20,757 bases of DNA. Source: CAZVXI01 sp964631295. Lineage in GTDB: Bacteria > Planctomycetota > Phycisphaerae > Phycisphaerales > SM1A02. Below the pieces are notes generated by a model. It saw only the letters and a program-made list of their open reading frames with translations. It was not told where the DNA came from and made no database searches. The stretch's first letter is position 1. Each line of letters opens with the position of its first letter. Location: positions 1 through 20,757 of the forward strand of contig CAZVXI010000044.1 of assembly GCA_964631295.1 (NCBI GenBank), given 5' to 3'. A program made the translations under genes and the position numbers. Shown piece after piece: positions 1 to 8,449 of the stretch.

Positions 1-1005
1 ATGCCCTTCACCCGGCCGCCAGCCACAGCCCTGCGCATCGTCACGCACAATGTGCTCAACGACAACCTGTTCGATTCAACCGATGATGATCGCTTCCGCC
101 GCCTGTATCAGGCCGTTGATGCGGACATTTTCCATCTGCAGGAGATTTACAGTCATAGCGCCTTTGAGACGCGCAACCAGATTCAGAACTGGCTGGGCGG
201 CAGTTGGTTCGCAGCCGGCAATGCGGATTGCAAAACAGTCAGCCGTTTCTCCGTCCTCGGATCGTGGGCGATCGACGGGAACCTCGCGACTCTTCTGAAC
301 ACCTCAGCAGCCATCGGCACGCCGATGCTGTGTATCAACGCACACCTGCCATGCTGTGACGCAGACGAGGGCAGGCAGGAAGAGGCCGATGCGATCATGT
401 CGTTCATTCGCGAAGCCTACAAGCCCGGCGGTGTGCTCACACTCGCCGACAACGTGCCGGTCGTCATCGCAGGTGATCTCAATCTCGTTGGAGAACTCGC
501 GCCGCTGACGACGCTGCTCACGGGCGACATCAATGATGAGTCCACGCACGGCGACGACTTTGATCCTGACGGCGATGGCAGTGCATTACTCAGCATCATC
601 TCGCGACACACTGCTGCTCGATTTGGTTATACATGGCGGTCGGACACATCCGACTTCTGGCCGGGGCAACTCGACTTTCTCATATACGCAGATTCGCTGC
701 TTGAACGCCTGCACGACTTCATCGTGTACACGCCCGACATGTCACCATCAGATCTGGCAGCGAACGGGCTGTTCGGCTTCGACTCGCTGTTTGCGTCTGA
801 TCATCTCGTCTTCGCCGCTGACTTCCGGATTCCTTGTCCGATCGACCTCGACGGCTCGGGTCAGGTCGATCTCGGCGATCTGCTTGCCGTCCTCTCCGAC
901 TGGGGAACCGACGGGACATCCGGCGGTGATGCGACCGGCGACGGGCAGGTTGACTTGGCCGATCTGCTTGCAGTGCTCTCGAACTGGGGCAATGCCTGCC
1001 CGTGA
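1..1005 (+). CDS. Endonuclease/exonuclease/phosphatase-fold protein with C-terminal dockerin-like repeats (possibly 5' partial)
   Basis: Metal-dependent phosphoesterase of the EEP (DNase I-like) superfamily; the substrate cannot be told from sequence. The family's active-site motifs appear in order: N17 (THNVLND), E48 (LQEI), H115 (NAHL), D159/N161 (GDLN), D225 (LDFL) and D267/H268 (SDHL). All catalytic positions appear intact. Residues 281-330 hold two Ca-binding repeats, each DxxGxGQVDLxDLLAVLSxWG, followed by a four-residue tail. The first ATG is the first base of the window and no signal peptide follows it. A protein with such repeats is normally exported, so the true start probably lies upstream and this entry is probably 5' truncated. 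The fucosidase gene begins 39 bp downstream on the same strand, so the two could share a transcript. Confidence 0.85.
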   Translation: MPFTRPPATALRIVTHNVLNDNLFDSTDDDRFRRLYQAVDADIFHLQEIYSHSAFETRNQIQNWLGGSWFAAGNADCKTVSRFSVLGSWAIDGNLATLLNTSAAIGTPMLCINAHLPCCDADEGRQEEADAIMSFIREAYKPGGVLTLADNVPVVIAGDLNLVGELAPLTTLLTGDINDESTHGDDFDPDGDGSALLSIISRHTAARFGYTWRSDTSDFWPGQLDFLIYADSLLERLHDFIVYTPDMSPSDLAANGLFGFDSLFASDHLVFAADFRIPCPIDLDGSGQVDLGDLLAVLSDWGTDGTSGGDATGDGQVDLADLLAVLSNWGNACP

Positions 1006-1032
1006 TCGCGTTCCGCAACTCGACCGGCGCGA

Positions 1033-1038
1033 TATGCT
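1033..1038 (+). promoter_or_regulatory. Possible -10 hexamer (TATGCT) just before the fucosidase start
   Basis: TATGCT matches the TATAAT consensus at four of six positions and ends six bases before the ATG at 1045. No Shine-Dalgarno-like purine run is visible between the hexamer and the ATG. If the hexamer is used, the transcript would be leaderless or nearly so. No good -35 box is visible at the usual distance, so this is a weak call. Confidence 0.2.
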
Positions 1039-1044
1039 GCACAC

Positions 1045-2490
1045 ATGAGAAAACCAGAAAAGAACACGCGCTGCGTTGCCTGCCTGCTCATGCTGCTGTC
1101 AACCGGGATTCAGCACGCCCGTGCGCAGGATAAACGCGAGACATTCGAGCCGACGTGGGAGTCACTCAACGCGCGGCATACGCCGCAGTGGTTTGCCGAT
1201 GCAAAGTTCGGCATCTTCATTCACTGGGGTGTGTATTCTGTGCCGGCAATCTGTGATACAAGCACATACTCCGAGTGGTACCAGTGGTGGCTCAAGACCA
1301 ACTCGCACAACGGGCTGGTGCGCAACTTTCACAACCGGTGGTACGGTGAGGACTTTTCCTATCGCGACTTCGCGCCCCAGTTCCGCGCGGAGCTCTGGGA
1401 TCCGACCGAGTGGGCGGGCATCTTCAAGGATGCCGGCGCAAAATACGTCGTGCTTGTGTCGAAACACCACGATGGCTTCGCGCTCTGGCCGAGTGACATC
1501 GCCAGTGAATCGCGCGGCTACGCATGGAACAGCATGCAGGTCGGCCCTCAGCGAGACCTGTGCGGCGAACTCGCGCACGCTGTCCGTGAGGCAGGCATGC
1601 GGATGGGCTTCTACTACTCTTTCATGGAGTGGGAGAATCCGATCTACGACGGTGACAAGCAACGCTATGTTGAGCAGCACATGATCCCACAGATCAAGGA
1701 CCTGCTTGAACGCTATGAAACAGCGATCTTCTGGCCCGATGGCGAATGGAACGAGCCCGACACACTCTGGGGAAGCAAAGAACTGCTCGCCTGGATTTAC
1801 AACAACTGCCCGAATCCCGAGGAAATCGTTGTGAACGATCGCTGGGGCAAGGGACTGCGCGGCCACTCGGGGGACTATTACACGACCGAATACGGGCACG
1901 TGCCATGGGCAGAGGAGGGCGCATCAGATGATGCGAAGCCATGGGAGGAGTGCCGCGGCATCGGACACAGCTTCGCGTGGAACCGGCTGGAAAATCTCGA
2001 TCACTATCTCGATCGTGACGCGCTGATCCAGATGCTTATTGATGTCGTCAGCCGTGGCGGCAACCTGCTGCTGAACATCGGCCCGCGCGCCGATGGGAAG
2101 ATCCCGGTGATTCAGCAAGACCGGCTCGCAGCGCTCGGCGATTGGCTCAAGGTGCATGGCGATGCCATCTACGGCACGTCGCGCGGACCGCTTGAACAGC
2201 TCAGTTGGGGCCGCACAACACTGAAAGGTGATCGCCTCTTCCTGCACCTGTTCGAGTGGCCCGAAGATGATGTGCTGCTCGTGCGTGGCCTGCTGAGCGG
2301 CATTCAGGACGCGGTGTTGATGCATGATTCAAATGGCCAGTCGCTTCCGATCACACAAACCGGCGATAGTCTGACCGAGATCAATCTCACGGGGCATCAT
2401 CCATTTGCAGGCGCGAGCGTGGTCGAGCTTACACTGGCTGAACCGCTCCGGGTGGATGAGCCGCCGGCGGTCGCGCAAGAGGCCGACTGA
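1045..2490 (+). CDS. Secreted GH29 alpha-L-fucosidase
   Basis: Glycoside hydrolase family 29 enzyme that would remove L-fucose from fucosylated glycans such as algal or host polysaccharides, by a retaining mechanism. Residues 1-27 form a signal peptide (charged start, CLLMLL core, ARA before Q28). The catalytic (beta/alpha)8-like domain spans about residues 35-370. It shows the family signatures FGIFIHWGVYSVPA (54-68), SKHHDGF (139-145) and FWPDGEWN (229-236), with D232 as the expected nucleophile, followed by RGGNLLLNIGPRADG near residue 345. A C-terminal beta-rich domain follows. The length of 481 residues is normal for the family. The acid/base residue is not well conserved in GH29 and I do not assign it. 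Unlike the gene just upstream, it carries no dockerin-like repeats. Confidence 0.95.
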   Translation: MRKPEKNTRCVACLLMLLSTGIQHARAQDKRETFEPTWESLNARHTPQWFADAKFGIFIHWGVYSVPAICDTSTYSEWYQWWLKTNSHNGLVRNFHNRWYGEDFSYRDFAPQFRAELWDPTEWAGIFKDAGAKYVVLVSKHHDGFALWPSDIASESRGYAWNSMQVGPQRDLCGELAHAVREAGMRMGFYYSFMEWENPIYDGDKQRYVEQHMIPQIKDLLERYETAIFWPDGEWNEPDTLWGSKELLAWIYNNCPNPEEIVVNDRWGKGLRGHSGDYYTTEYGHVPWAEEGASDDAKPWEECRGIGHSFAWNRLENLDHYLDRDALIQMLIDVVSRGGNLLLNIGPRADGKIPVIQQDRLAALGDWLKVHGDAIYGTSRGPLEQLSWGRTTLKGDRLFLHLFEWPEDDVLLVRGLLSGIQDAVLMHDSNGQSLPITQTGDSLTEINLTGHHPFAGASVVELTLAEPLRVDEPPAVAQEAD

Positions 2491-2674
2491 GATCGACGAT
2501 CGACGACGGGGGCGCAGATTGAATTTCGTCACCGAGTGATGTTATTGCCTGCAATCAGCGCTGCCCGCTTCCCAATCATCTGCAGGGCATCGAAGCGGCT
2601 GAGTGTCTGTGTGGGTACACCGGCAGCCGCTGCGAAGCACTTCATCGACGCGACCGCCACAGGAGGCCTGACCG

Positions 2675-3604
2675 ATGGAAGCAGAACCGCAACCCCAGCC
2701 GCAGATCATGGGCGTTCAGCCGCAGTACGTGATGATGCCGGTACGCCAGTCCAATGGACTGGGAATCTTCGGGCTCATCCTTGCATTCTTCGGGTTGTTC
2801 GTGCCAACCGGGCTGCTCGCCTTCCTCGGGCTGGGTGTCTCACTCGTGGCGATCGGAAAATCTCCCCGCGTGGCCGCGACCTTTGGCGTGTTGATCGGCC
2901 TGCTGGGGACCATCATCTGGCTCGCGATTGACCTTGTGGCCATCATTGCAGTGGTGCTCGGCCTCGCAGGCGCAGCCGCCGGGACTGCTGTCGCGTTCGC
3001 GATCACGCAACCAGAGACAGTCGAGATGACCAGCGACATGATCAACATCGCGATCGCAACCCAACACCGCATCGACAAGGGTGAACACCCGCCCACCACC
3101 ATCGCGGAACTCGGCCTGCCCATGCCCATGACGATCGACCCGTGGGGCAACCCCTACCGCTTCGCACTCACTGACCGCGATCCGGGCTTCGACATCGTCT
3201 GCGCAGGCACAGATGAATCGTTCGACACTGATGATGATGTCGCACTCACAGGCTTGGACGTCTATTGGCAGCAATCAATCGCGAGCTTCGAGAATCGTAT
3301 GGAGCATTTCGGAGAGATGATGGCCTCGATGCAGAACAGCGGCGAGACATTCCGCATCGACATGGGTGACATGAAGTTTACGGTCGGGCGCGGCAACGTG
3401 AGCATTCACGGGACAAGTGATGCCGGCCTGCCAGTCAACATCAACCTGCCAGATGGTGATGACAGCCCGACGACCGGCGAAACCATGCGTGCATTCACTG
3501 AGAGTTACTGGAATACAGCCGCCCGCGAAGTCGATTCAGAAGAAAAGTCGGTCGAGAAGCGCGAGCAGCGCGAAGAACACGACGCTGGACACAACAACGA
3601 TTGA
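2675..3604 (+). CDS. Polytopic membrane protein with a GspG-like C-terminal fold
   Basis: Function unknown. The ATG is preceded by a strong AGGAGG (2661-2666) eight bases upstream, which fixes the start. The N-terminus is rich in Pro and Gln (PQPQPQ). Hydrophobic segments follow at about 30-60 and 66-110, rich in Gly and Ala, resembling the small DUF4190-type membrane modules. Residues 118-195 resemble the C-terminal half of the type II secretion pseudopilin GspG: a helix, then TTIAELGLP, DPWGNPY (155-161) and GTDESFDTDDD (178-188), the last corresponding to the usual Ca-binding loop. A prepilin cleavage site is absent. The last 110 residues are polar and end in a charged KR/E-rich tail. It is not near the pilus operon and its role in secretion is uncertain. 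Confidence 0.8.
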   Translation: MEAEPQPQPQIMGVQPQYVMMPVRQSNGLGIFGLILAFFGLFVPTGLLAFLGLGVSLVAIGKSPRVAATFGVLIGLLGTIIWLAIDLVAIIAVVLGLAGAAAGTAVAFAITQPETVEMTSDMINIAIATQHRIDKGEHPPTTIAELGLPMPMTIDPWGNPYRFALTDRDPGFDIVCAGTDESFDTDDDVALTGLDVYWQQSIASFENRMEHFGEMMASMQNSGETFRIDMGDMKFTVGRGNVSIHGTSDAGLPVNINLPDGDDSPTTGETMRAFTESYWNTAAREVDSEEKSVEKREQREEHDAGHNND

Positions 3605-3635
3605 CGTTCAGCCCTGCCGCCAGCGAGGTTCTGTT

Positions 3636-4585
3636 TGACGGCTTGTTTGTTCAGCGCTCGTTCGGTTGCGCTTTTTGGGAATGGCGTGAGAGTGGCCTCT
3701 GGTGACGAGGCCGGCGATGACGAGCCACAAGCGAAACAGAAAGACACGAACTGGCTGCGGTGCGCAGGAACGTCCGGGCCGTCGCTACGAACTGCATGAT
3801 GAAGCGTTCGAACGCATCGAACCGTTGCTACCAACGCAGCGGCAGGGCGGCAAGTAGGCCAACCATCGAACCGTTTTCAATGATATGTTCTGGGTGCTCA
3901 ACAGTGGAACGCGGTGGCGTGACATGCCCGAGCGTTCCGGTAAGTGGCATACGGTGTCCAGCTGGTATCGACGCTGGACACGCCAGGGACTATTCGACCG
4001 CATCCTGCGGCATCTGCATATTGCACTCGATCAAGATGGTCGCATTGACTGGAGCGAGTTTGATGTTGACGGCATGAATATCCGAGCGCATCAGTCAGCG
4101 GCTGGTGCTGTAAAAACACGGGCGAACGACGATTTGACAACCACGCCCTGGGGCGATCGCGCCGCGGCTTTGGAACAAAGCTTCATCTTGTGACGGATGG
4201 CAACGGCATTCCGGTGGGCGCGTTGATCACGGCGGGACAATCGCATGAATCGGTCAGTTTCGAGGCGTTGATGGATACGGTGAACATCAGGCGAAGACGA
4301 CGTCCCGACGCGATGGCCGGAGACAAGGCGCACAGTTGTGGACGCATCCGTCATTGGCTCGCGCGACGCGGGATGGAGGCGGTTACTCCCGCTCGTTCGT
4401 TCGAACCAGCCAGACGTGCGTGTGAATAAGCCGTTGTATCGTGGGAGAAATGTTGTCGAACGATGCATCGGCTGGCTCAAGTGGTGCCGCCGGCTGGCCA
4501 CAAGATACGAATAGCTCGCCGAGTCATACTCAGCATGGTCAAACTTGCCATGATCCAATGATGATTCAGACTTCTTGAGCCGTCA
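3636..4585. mobile_element. Decayed IS5-family insertion sequence (approximate limits)
   Basis: The region contains a broken IS5-family transposase gene. Possible ends are an 8-bp inverted pair, TGACGGCT at 3636-3643 and AGCCGTCA at 4578-4585, which would give a 950-bp element, a normal size for the smaller IS5 subgroups. Similarity beyond these eight bases is poor and no target-site duplication is visible, so the ends are only a guess; the transposase is the solid evidence. From 4586 to the end of the metallopeptidase gene at 4788 I see no gene. Confidence 0.4.
3717..4561 (+). pseudogene. IS5-family transposase, disrupted by several frameshifts and stops
   Basis: Reading across frames recovers a nearly complete DDE transposase of the IS5 family. 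RRYELHDEAFERIEPLLP (from 3780) is followed by a TAG stop at 3855-3857. Then come FWVLNSGTRWRDMPER and the first Asp in DVDGMNIRAH. A -1 frame change in an A-run (4112-4116) leads to LGRSRRGFGTKLHLVTDG and the second Asp in AGDKAH. A tandem CGTTCGTTCG (4394-4403) looks like a 4-bp duplication that shifts the frame again, to VNKPLYRGRNVVERCIGWLKW with the catalytic Glu. A TAG at 4512-4514 replaces the usual Lys of YEKLAES, and one base appears lost near 4534 before MVKLAMIQ. The A-run change could have been programmed in the parent element, but the other four lesions show that the gene is dead. Confidence 0.88.
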
Positions 4586-4787
4586 GAAGGAACCGAGTCC
4601 AACGACGAAGAGCGTAACGGAAACGCGACCGTTTTGCACGGGTATGCATCGAAAGACATCAGGTCGGCAGACGGTGCCACCTTGGCATGACCGGTATCTG
4701 CAGTCCCATATCGCGCCAGCGGGACAAGATCGCGCGCACATCAGCCCAAAGCCCCACAAGTCATCCCGTCCAGCCGAGACCAAGCTG

Positions 4788-7631
4788 TCAGAGGCCCCAG
4801 TTGGAGAGCACTTCCAGAAGTTCCTCGAGTCCAACCTGACCATCTCCGTCACTGTCGTTCACGCATGGCGCACTCGGTGAACAGCTCCCCCAGTTAGAGA
4901 GGATTGCCAGCAGGTCGCTCAGGCCGACAGTTCCATCTGCATCGAAGTCACCGGGCTGTGTCGGACCACATTGGATGTTCAAAAGTTCGACGCCATCAAC
5001 CGCCGCCTCCACCAGTGACTGCGGATCGGTGTCCGAAGCAGTGAACCGAATGCGGAACTGATCGTTGACGATAAAGCCGGGGACGTCTCCGAGGCGATAT
5101 TCCTTATAGTTCCAGCCGCCGAGAACTTCCGGCCCGCTCGGACCAATCTCATCGAGTACCTGCCACGACACGCCGTTGTCATCCGACACTTCTGTCAGGA
5201 AAACATCTGTCTCCGGCCCTGCGCCGCTGGCGTTGCTGTACCAGAGCCAGTATGCGATGACGTTCGATCCTGTGGCGTCAAGTGTCGGTGATGTCAACAC
5301 GGTTGCGCCGCCATCCACATCGGTGTTGCCTCCGGACCGATTCGTGAGGTAACACTGGCCGGAACCATCCGCATCGGTCGGAGGATCGGCCCGATTGCCA
5401 CCACCCAGCGGCAGCCCCCGCTCCCACGAGCCATCCGTGAGAAACTCATCATCGACAACCGACCAGCCGATGTCAGATTCGAAATCATCGTTGAAGTTGC
5501 TGACGATGGAAGTTGCGCCCTGAATACGAATCGGGTCAGCCGCACCTTCATGCGGGAACTGCTGCGTGTATGGCAGATCAGATTCAGCGGCAAAGTACAC
5601 AAACGCATCCTGCGCGCACGCCACTGCCGGCAGTGCTGCTTCGTATACATTCGGCGTAATCTCAGTCATCGGCATCGAGGTGAATCGCGTGCCATCATCC
5701 ACAAACATCACGCCAGTGCCCGGAACAGGATTTGCGCCGTTCGGCAAGACCTCGATCGTGAGGGTCGCGCCCGTGAGCGGATGCACTGTGTCTGGGATAC
5801 CGTCCGGGAAGCTGAAGGTCAGCGCGTCGAGATCCGGGTCCATGCTGTGCTCTTCGAGAAACGCTGTCATAATCTCGTTGTAGTGTGGCGTGCCGTCGAA
5901 AATGTTCGCGTTGTCATCATCGAGGGTAAGGAAGTCGAGGGTGATCTGAGGCGTCACCATCGACCCGGTGTGCAGCAGTATGCTGTTGATCGTCAGATCG
6001 GAAAGGATGTCGTGCCAGTCATCCGGTTCTGTACTCACAAGTTGCTCGCGCAGCGACCACACGCACCCCGAGAGCAGCGTGCCGCAAAAGTGCACGCCGC
6101 CGAAACATGGGTACTGCATGGAGTTATCTGCGTTGCGAATGCCGTTGCCGCACGAACTGAATCCACGGCCGAGAATCGGGTCATCCGTAATCAACAGTGC
6201 AACACAGTCCGACATACCTTCGCCATACTGGCCTTGCCCGGACCCTCCGGTATTCACGAGATGGTGGCCGTACTCGTGATAGATCACCGAGTCGATCGAC
6301 GTGTTATTGCATCCGCCACCTGATGCATAGAAGTTGATCGCATTTCCTGAGTATGTCGCATTGCATGTCGCAGCAATATTTACGTTGATCGTGAAGTCAA
6401 CCTGATTGTCAATGACTGGATAATCCGGGTTCACACTGAGCGCAAAGTCACGGACAAGATTGGAATGGATGTACGAATCCACCTCGGCGAGTGCATGCTC
6501 GGGAGTTGCCGCGCTTGACGGATCATGCACGAAGTTGAGTGTATCCGGAGGATTCACGTCGAACGACTGCTCGGTGTTGTCGCCCGCGTTGTTCTGCACG
6601 GAGAAGTAACGGCCGTTGATACCGGATGCCAGCGTGACCGGGTCGCCCCCATCAGGCAGTCCCGGGAACACATAGTTGCCAAACTCGTCTGCAAAGACTT
6701 CATCGGTTCCATGGAGCACGCGCGCATACGGGAGCGGCATCTCGACCGCATCGGAGCACACGCTCGCCCCTGTCTGCAAGGTGCTCATCGCGCTGACGGT
6801 GCCCTCGACGTTTGCGTGAAGAATCTGATTCTCGCGGTACAGTTCCTCACCTGTTCGAGCATCATCGATGATGAGCCATTTTACATGTCCGGCACGGCCA
6901 AAGTACTCAGCAACATAATGAATACCAAGCGTTGGCTCGGCGAACACATCATCAACACCAGCCCAGATGACATGTTGCACATCTGTAATCTCGCATTCGG
7001 TATGAAATCTCTCAAGGACGCGGGCTTTGAGTATGGTCACATCGATCGGCCCATCGACATCGGCGGGAGCAAAATCACCGATCGGACGAATGTCAGCGCT
7101 CGCGAGGACGAGCGCGTTGTCTGCATCATGCCGTGCGAGCAGCGTGAGGCGACCGCGAAACACGGGCACGCCATCGCGCTGTTGTGTGTAATGAACACCC
7201 GTGAAGCGATACGAGTTTGTCTCCTCATCGTACATCATCGGCGTCGTGTGCTGACCGCTCGGGAACGGACCGGTCGGTGAGAGATCGGCGGGTTGAAGAT
7301 TCCAGACGCCCGCATAGCGATCGACGAATGCCTGCCCCGCTGCCACTGGCGTCGCACCCTCGCCGAACGGCCGTCCGTAAAGCCGGGCGATTCGACCATC
7401 TTCTCCGTACGACACAGCGACACCTGGATGTGCGGACTTGAGTTGCGTCAAGTCGTCAATGACAACATCGTCGATCGGAGCGCGGCGATCGGGCTGGTCA
7501 GCAGTTTCACGCGAGTCCTGTTGCCCTGCTGCGATCGTGACTGGCGCCCGAAGCGGGATCGCGAACGCTGCTGAACAACCAAGGGTCAATCCAATGCCAA
7601 GTGCCCATACGCCGCGTTTCCGGTCCGCCAT
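4788..7631 (-). CDS. Secreted gluzincin-type metallopeptidase with C-terminal dockerin-like repeats
   Basis: Large exported zinc peptidase, closest in motif to fungalysin (M36)/thermolysin-like enzymes. The start is placed at 7631 because AAAGGA lies about 10 bases upstream and a clean signal peptide follows (MADRKRG, hydrophobic core, AAFA near residue 24). A longer TTG start at 7661 lacks these features. Residues 25 to about 270 look like an FTP/PepSY-like propeptide. The catalytic core has HEYGH at 452-456 followed by GEGMSD, whose Glu (471) is the expected third zinc ligand. After the catalytic domain come beta-sandwich regions, including a jelly-roll segment that starts at DDFESDIGWSV. 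Two repeats ending LLAILSNWG and LLEVLSNWG close the protein. It is likely a protein degrader acting outside the cell or on its surface. At 947 residues it is longer than most M36 enzymes because of the C-terminal modules. Confidence 0.88.
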   Translation of the reverse strand: MADRKRGVWALGIGLTLGCSAAFAIPLRAPVTIAAGQQDSRETADQPDRRAPIDDVVIDDLTQLKSAHPGVAVSYGEDGRIARLYGRPFGEGATPVAAGQAFVDRYAGVWNLQPADLSPTGPFPSGQHTTPMMYDEETNSYRFTGVHYTQQRDGVPVFRGRLTLLARHDADNALVLASADIRPIGDFAPADVDGPIDVTILKARVLERFHTECEITDVQHVIWAGVDDVFAEPTLGIHYVAEYFGRAGHVKWLIIDDARTGEELYRENQILHANVEGTVSAMSTLQTGASVCSDAVEMPLPYARVLHGTDEVFADEFGNYVFPGLPDGGDPVTLASGINGRYFSVQNNAGDNTEQSFDVNPPDTLNFVHDPSSAATPEHALAEVDSYIHSNLVRDFALSVNPDYPVIDNQVDFTINVNIAATCNATYSGNAINFYASGGGCNNTSIDSVIYHEYGHHLVNTGGSGQGQYGEGMSDCVALLITDDPILGRGFSSCGNGIRNADNSMQYPCFGGVHFCGTLLSGCVWSLREQLVSTEPDDWHDILSDLTINSILLHTGSMVTPQITLDFLTLDDDNANIFDGTPHYNEIMTAFLEEHSMDPDLDALTFSFPDGIPDTVHPLTGATLTIEVLPNGANPVPGTGVMFVDDGTRFTSMPMTEITPNVYEAALPAVACAQDAFVYFAAESDLPYTQQFPHEGAADPIRIQGATSIVSNFNDDFESDIGWSVVDDEFLTDGSWERGLPLGGGNRADPPTDADGSGQCYLTNRSGGNTDVDGGATVLTSPTLDATGSNVIAYWLWYSNASGAGPETDVFLTEVSDDNGVSWQVLDEIGPSGPEVLGGWNYKEYRLGDVPGFIVNDQFRIRFTASDTDPQSLVEAAVDGVELLNIQCGPTQPGDFDADGTVGLSDLLAILSNWGSCSPSAPCVNDSDGDGQVGLEELLEVLSNWGL

Positions 7632-7873
7632 TTGCGTGTGTCCTTTCGCTGTCCCACCCAAACTCGCCTACGCCCTGTGAGAGACCATGCTGCGCGGAAG
7701 ATCAGGCATCCAGCCTTGCCACCGCGCGGTGACGAGCCTTCATCGCATTCCATTGCGCCAACCACCGGGCACGATCGGTTGTTCCCCCAATCCAATGTAA
7801 ACCGCAGCCTGCGCAAAGTCGAGGAGTGCTTTCGGACAAGAGGCCCGAAACAGCTACATGTCGGGTCAGTGCA

Positions 7874-8347
7874 TCACTCACCCGCAGCGGCGTCGCCCGG
7901 TTCGACGGGGCCGGTCAGCCGCGTCATATCGAATGTGCCGCTGTCAAACTCACTTGTGTAGGTCGCGGTGAACTGAAGACCATCGACCGTACCCTCCGAG
8001 CTGTAGCTGCCCCACGGCTCGCCAAGATCAGTCTCGGCGGAGAACCGCAAGACATCCCCATCACGCTCGACCTGCATTGGCATCTCATAAGTGAAGTTGA
8101 TTCCTGCACCGTACGTCGCGCGATATCGCGCAAGCAGCGAGCCATCCGCTTCGCGTGTGACGATGCACCACAGGTCGCCTGTATGCCCATTCGTGCTGCT
8201 GAGCCATGTGCCTTTCCAGCGGCCTTCAATTGTCGGTGCCGGGGCAGAGAGTGACGGCTCCTTGGTCGCCGTCGCACATCCGCTGACGGTGAACGACAGG
8301 ACGAAGAGAAACAGGACGAACAACGCGGAATAGCAGCAGATTTTCAT
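7874..8347 (-). CDS. Small putative lipoprotein, function unknown
   Basis: The 157-residue product starts with a lipoprotein signal: MKICCYS, a Phe/Leu/Val-rich core, then the lipobox VSGC with Cys24 as the lipidation site. The mature part is an all-beta-looking domain beginning IEGRWKGTW, with alternating strands through FTATYTS and FDMTRL. This resembles small lipocalin-like or other beta-barrel lipoprotein domains, but I recognise no specific family. It is co-directional with the metallopeptidase gene but separated from it by 242 bp. It is divergent from the secretin-like gene, with about 100 bp between the two starts for promoters in both directions. Confidence 0.75.
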   Translation of the reverse strand: MKICCYSALFVLFLFVLSFTVSGCATATKEPSLSAPAPTIEGRWKGTWLSSTNGHTGDLWCIVTREADGSLLARYRATYGAGINFTYEMPMQVERDGDVLRFSAETDLGEPWGSYSSEGTVDGLQFTATYTSEFDSGTFDMTRLTGPVEPGDAAAGE

Positions 8348-8449
8348 GCCACTATGCTATGCGACCAGGTGCAACCACGGCTGAGTTCCGCTGCATCTGC
8401 ATCAAGCCCCGCCGGTTCAAGCGAAGTCCCCGCGCCACGGAGTTCCACC

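Noticed and set aside
1162..1899. Minus-strand open frame of 245 codons inside the fucosidase
   Set aside because: Antisense shadow of a strongly conserved GH29 gene.
2491..2508. Repeated GATCGAC units just after the fucosidase stop
   Set aside because: Only two short copies, consistent with chance in this GATC-rich DNA; no hairpin or array.
4190..4429. The second transposase fragment as a separate small gene
   Set aside because: Its residues align directly after the preceding fragment of an IS5 transposase, so it is part of the same broken gene.
4575..4880. Open frame of 101 codons after the insertion-sequence fossil
   Set aside because: Low-complexity basic translation with no family likeness, overlapping the 3' end of the metallopeptidase on the other strand.
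5550..6323. Long open frame (257 codons) on the plus strand inside the metallopeptidase
   Set aside because: It is the antisense shadow of a clearly coding minus-strand gene, with no recognisable motif or ribosome site.
8354..8449. Longer N-terminus for the secretin-like protein from the ATG at 8354
   Set aside because: It would put 32 polar residues before an obvious signal peptide, and the ATG at 8450 has its own ribosome site.
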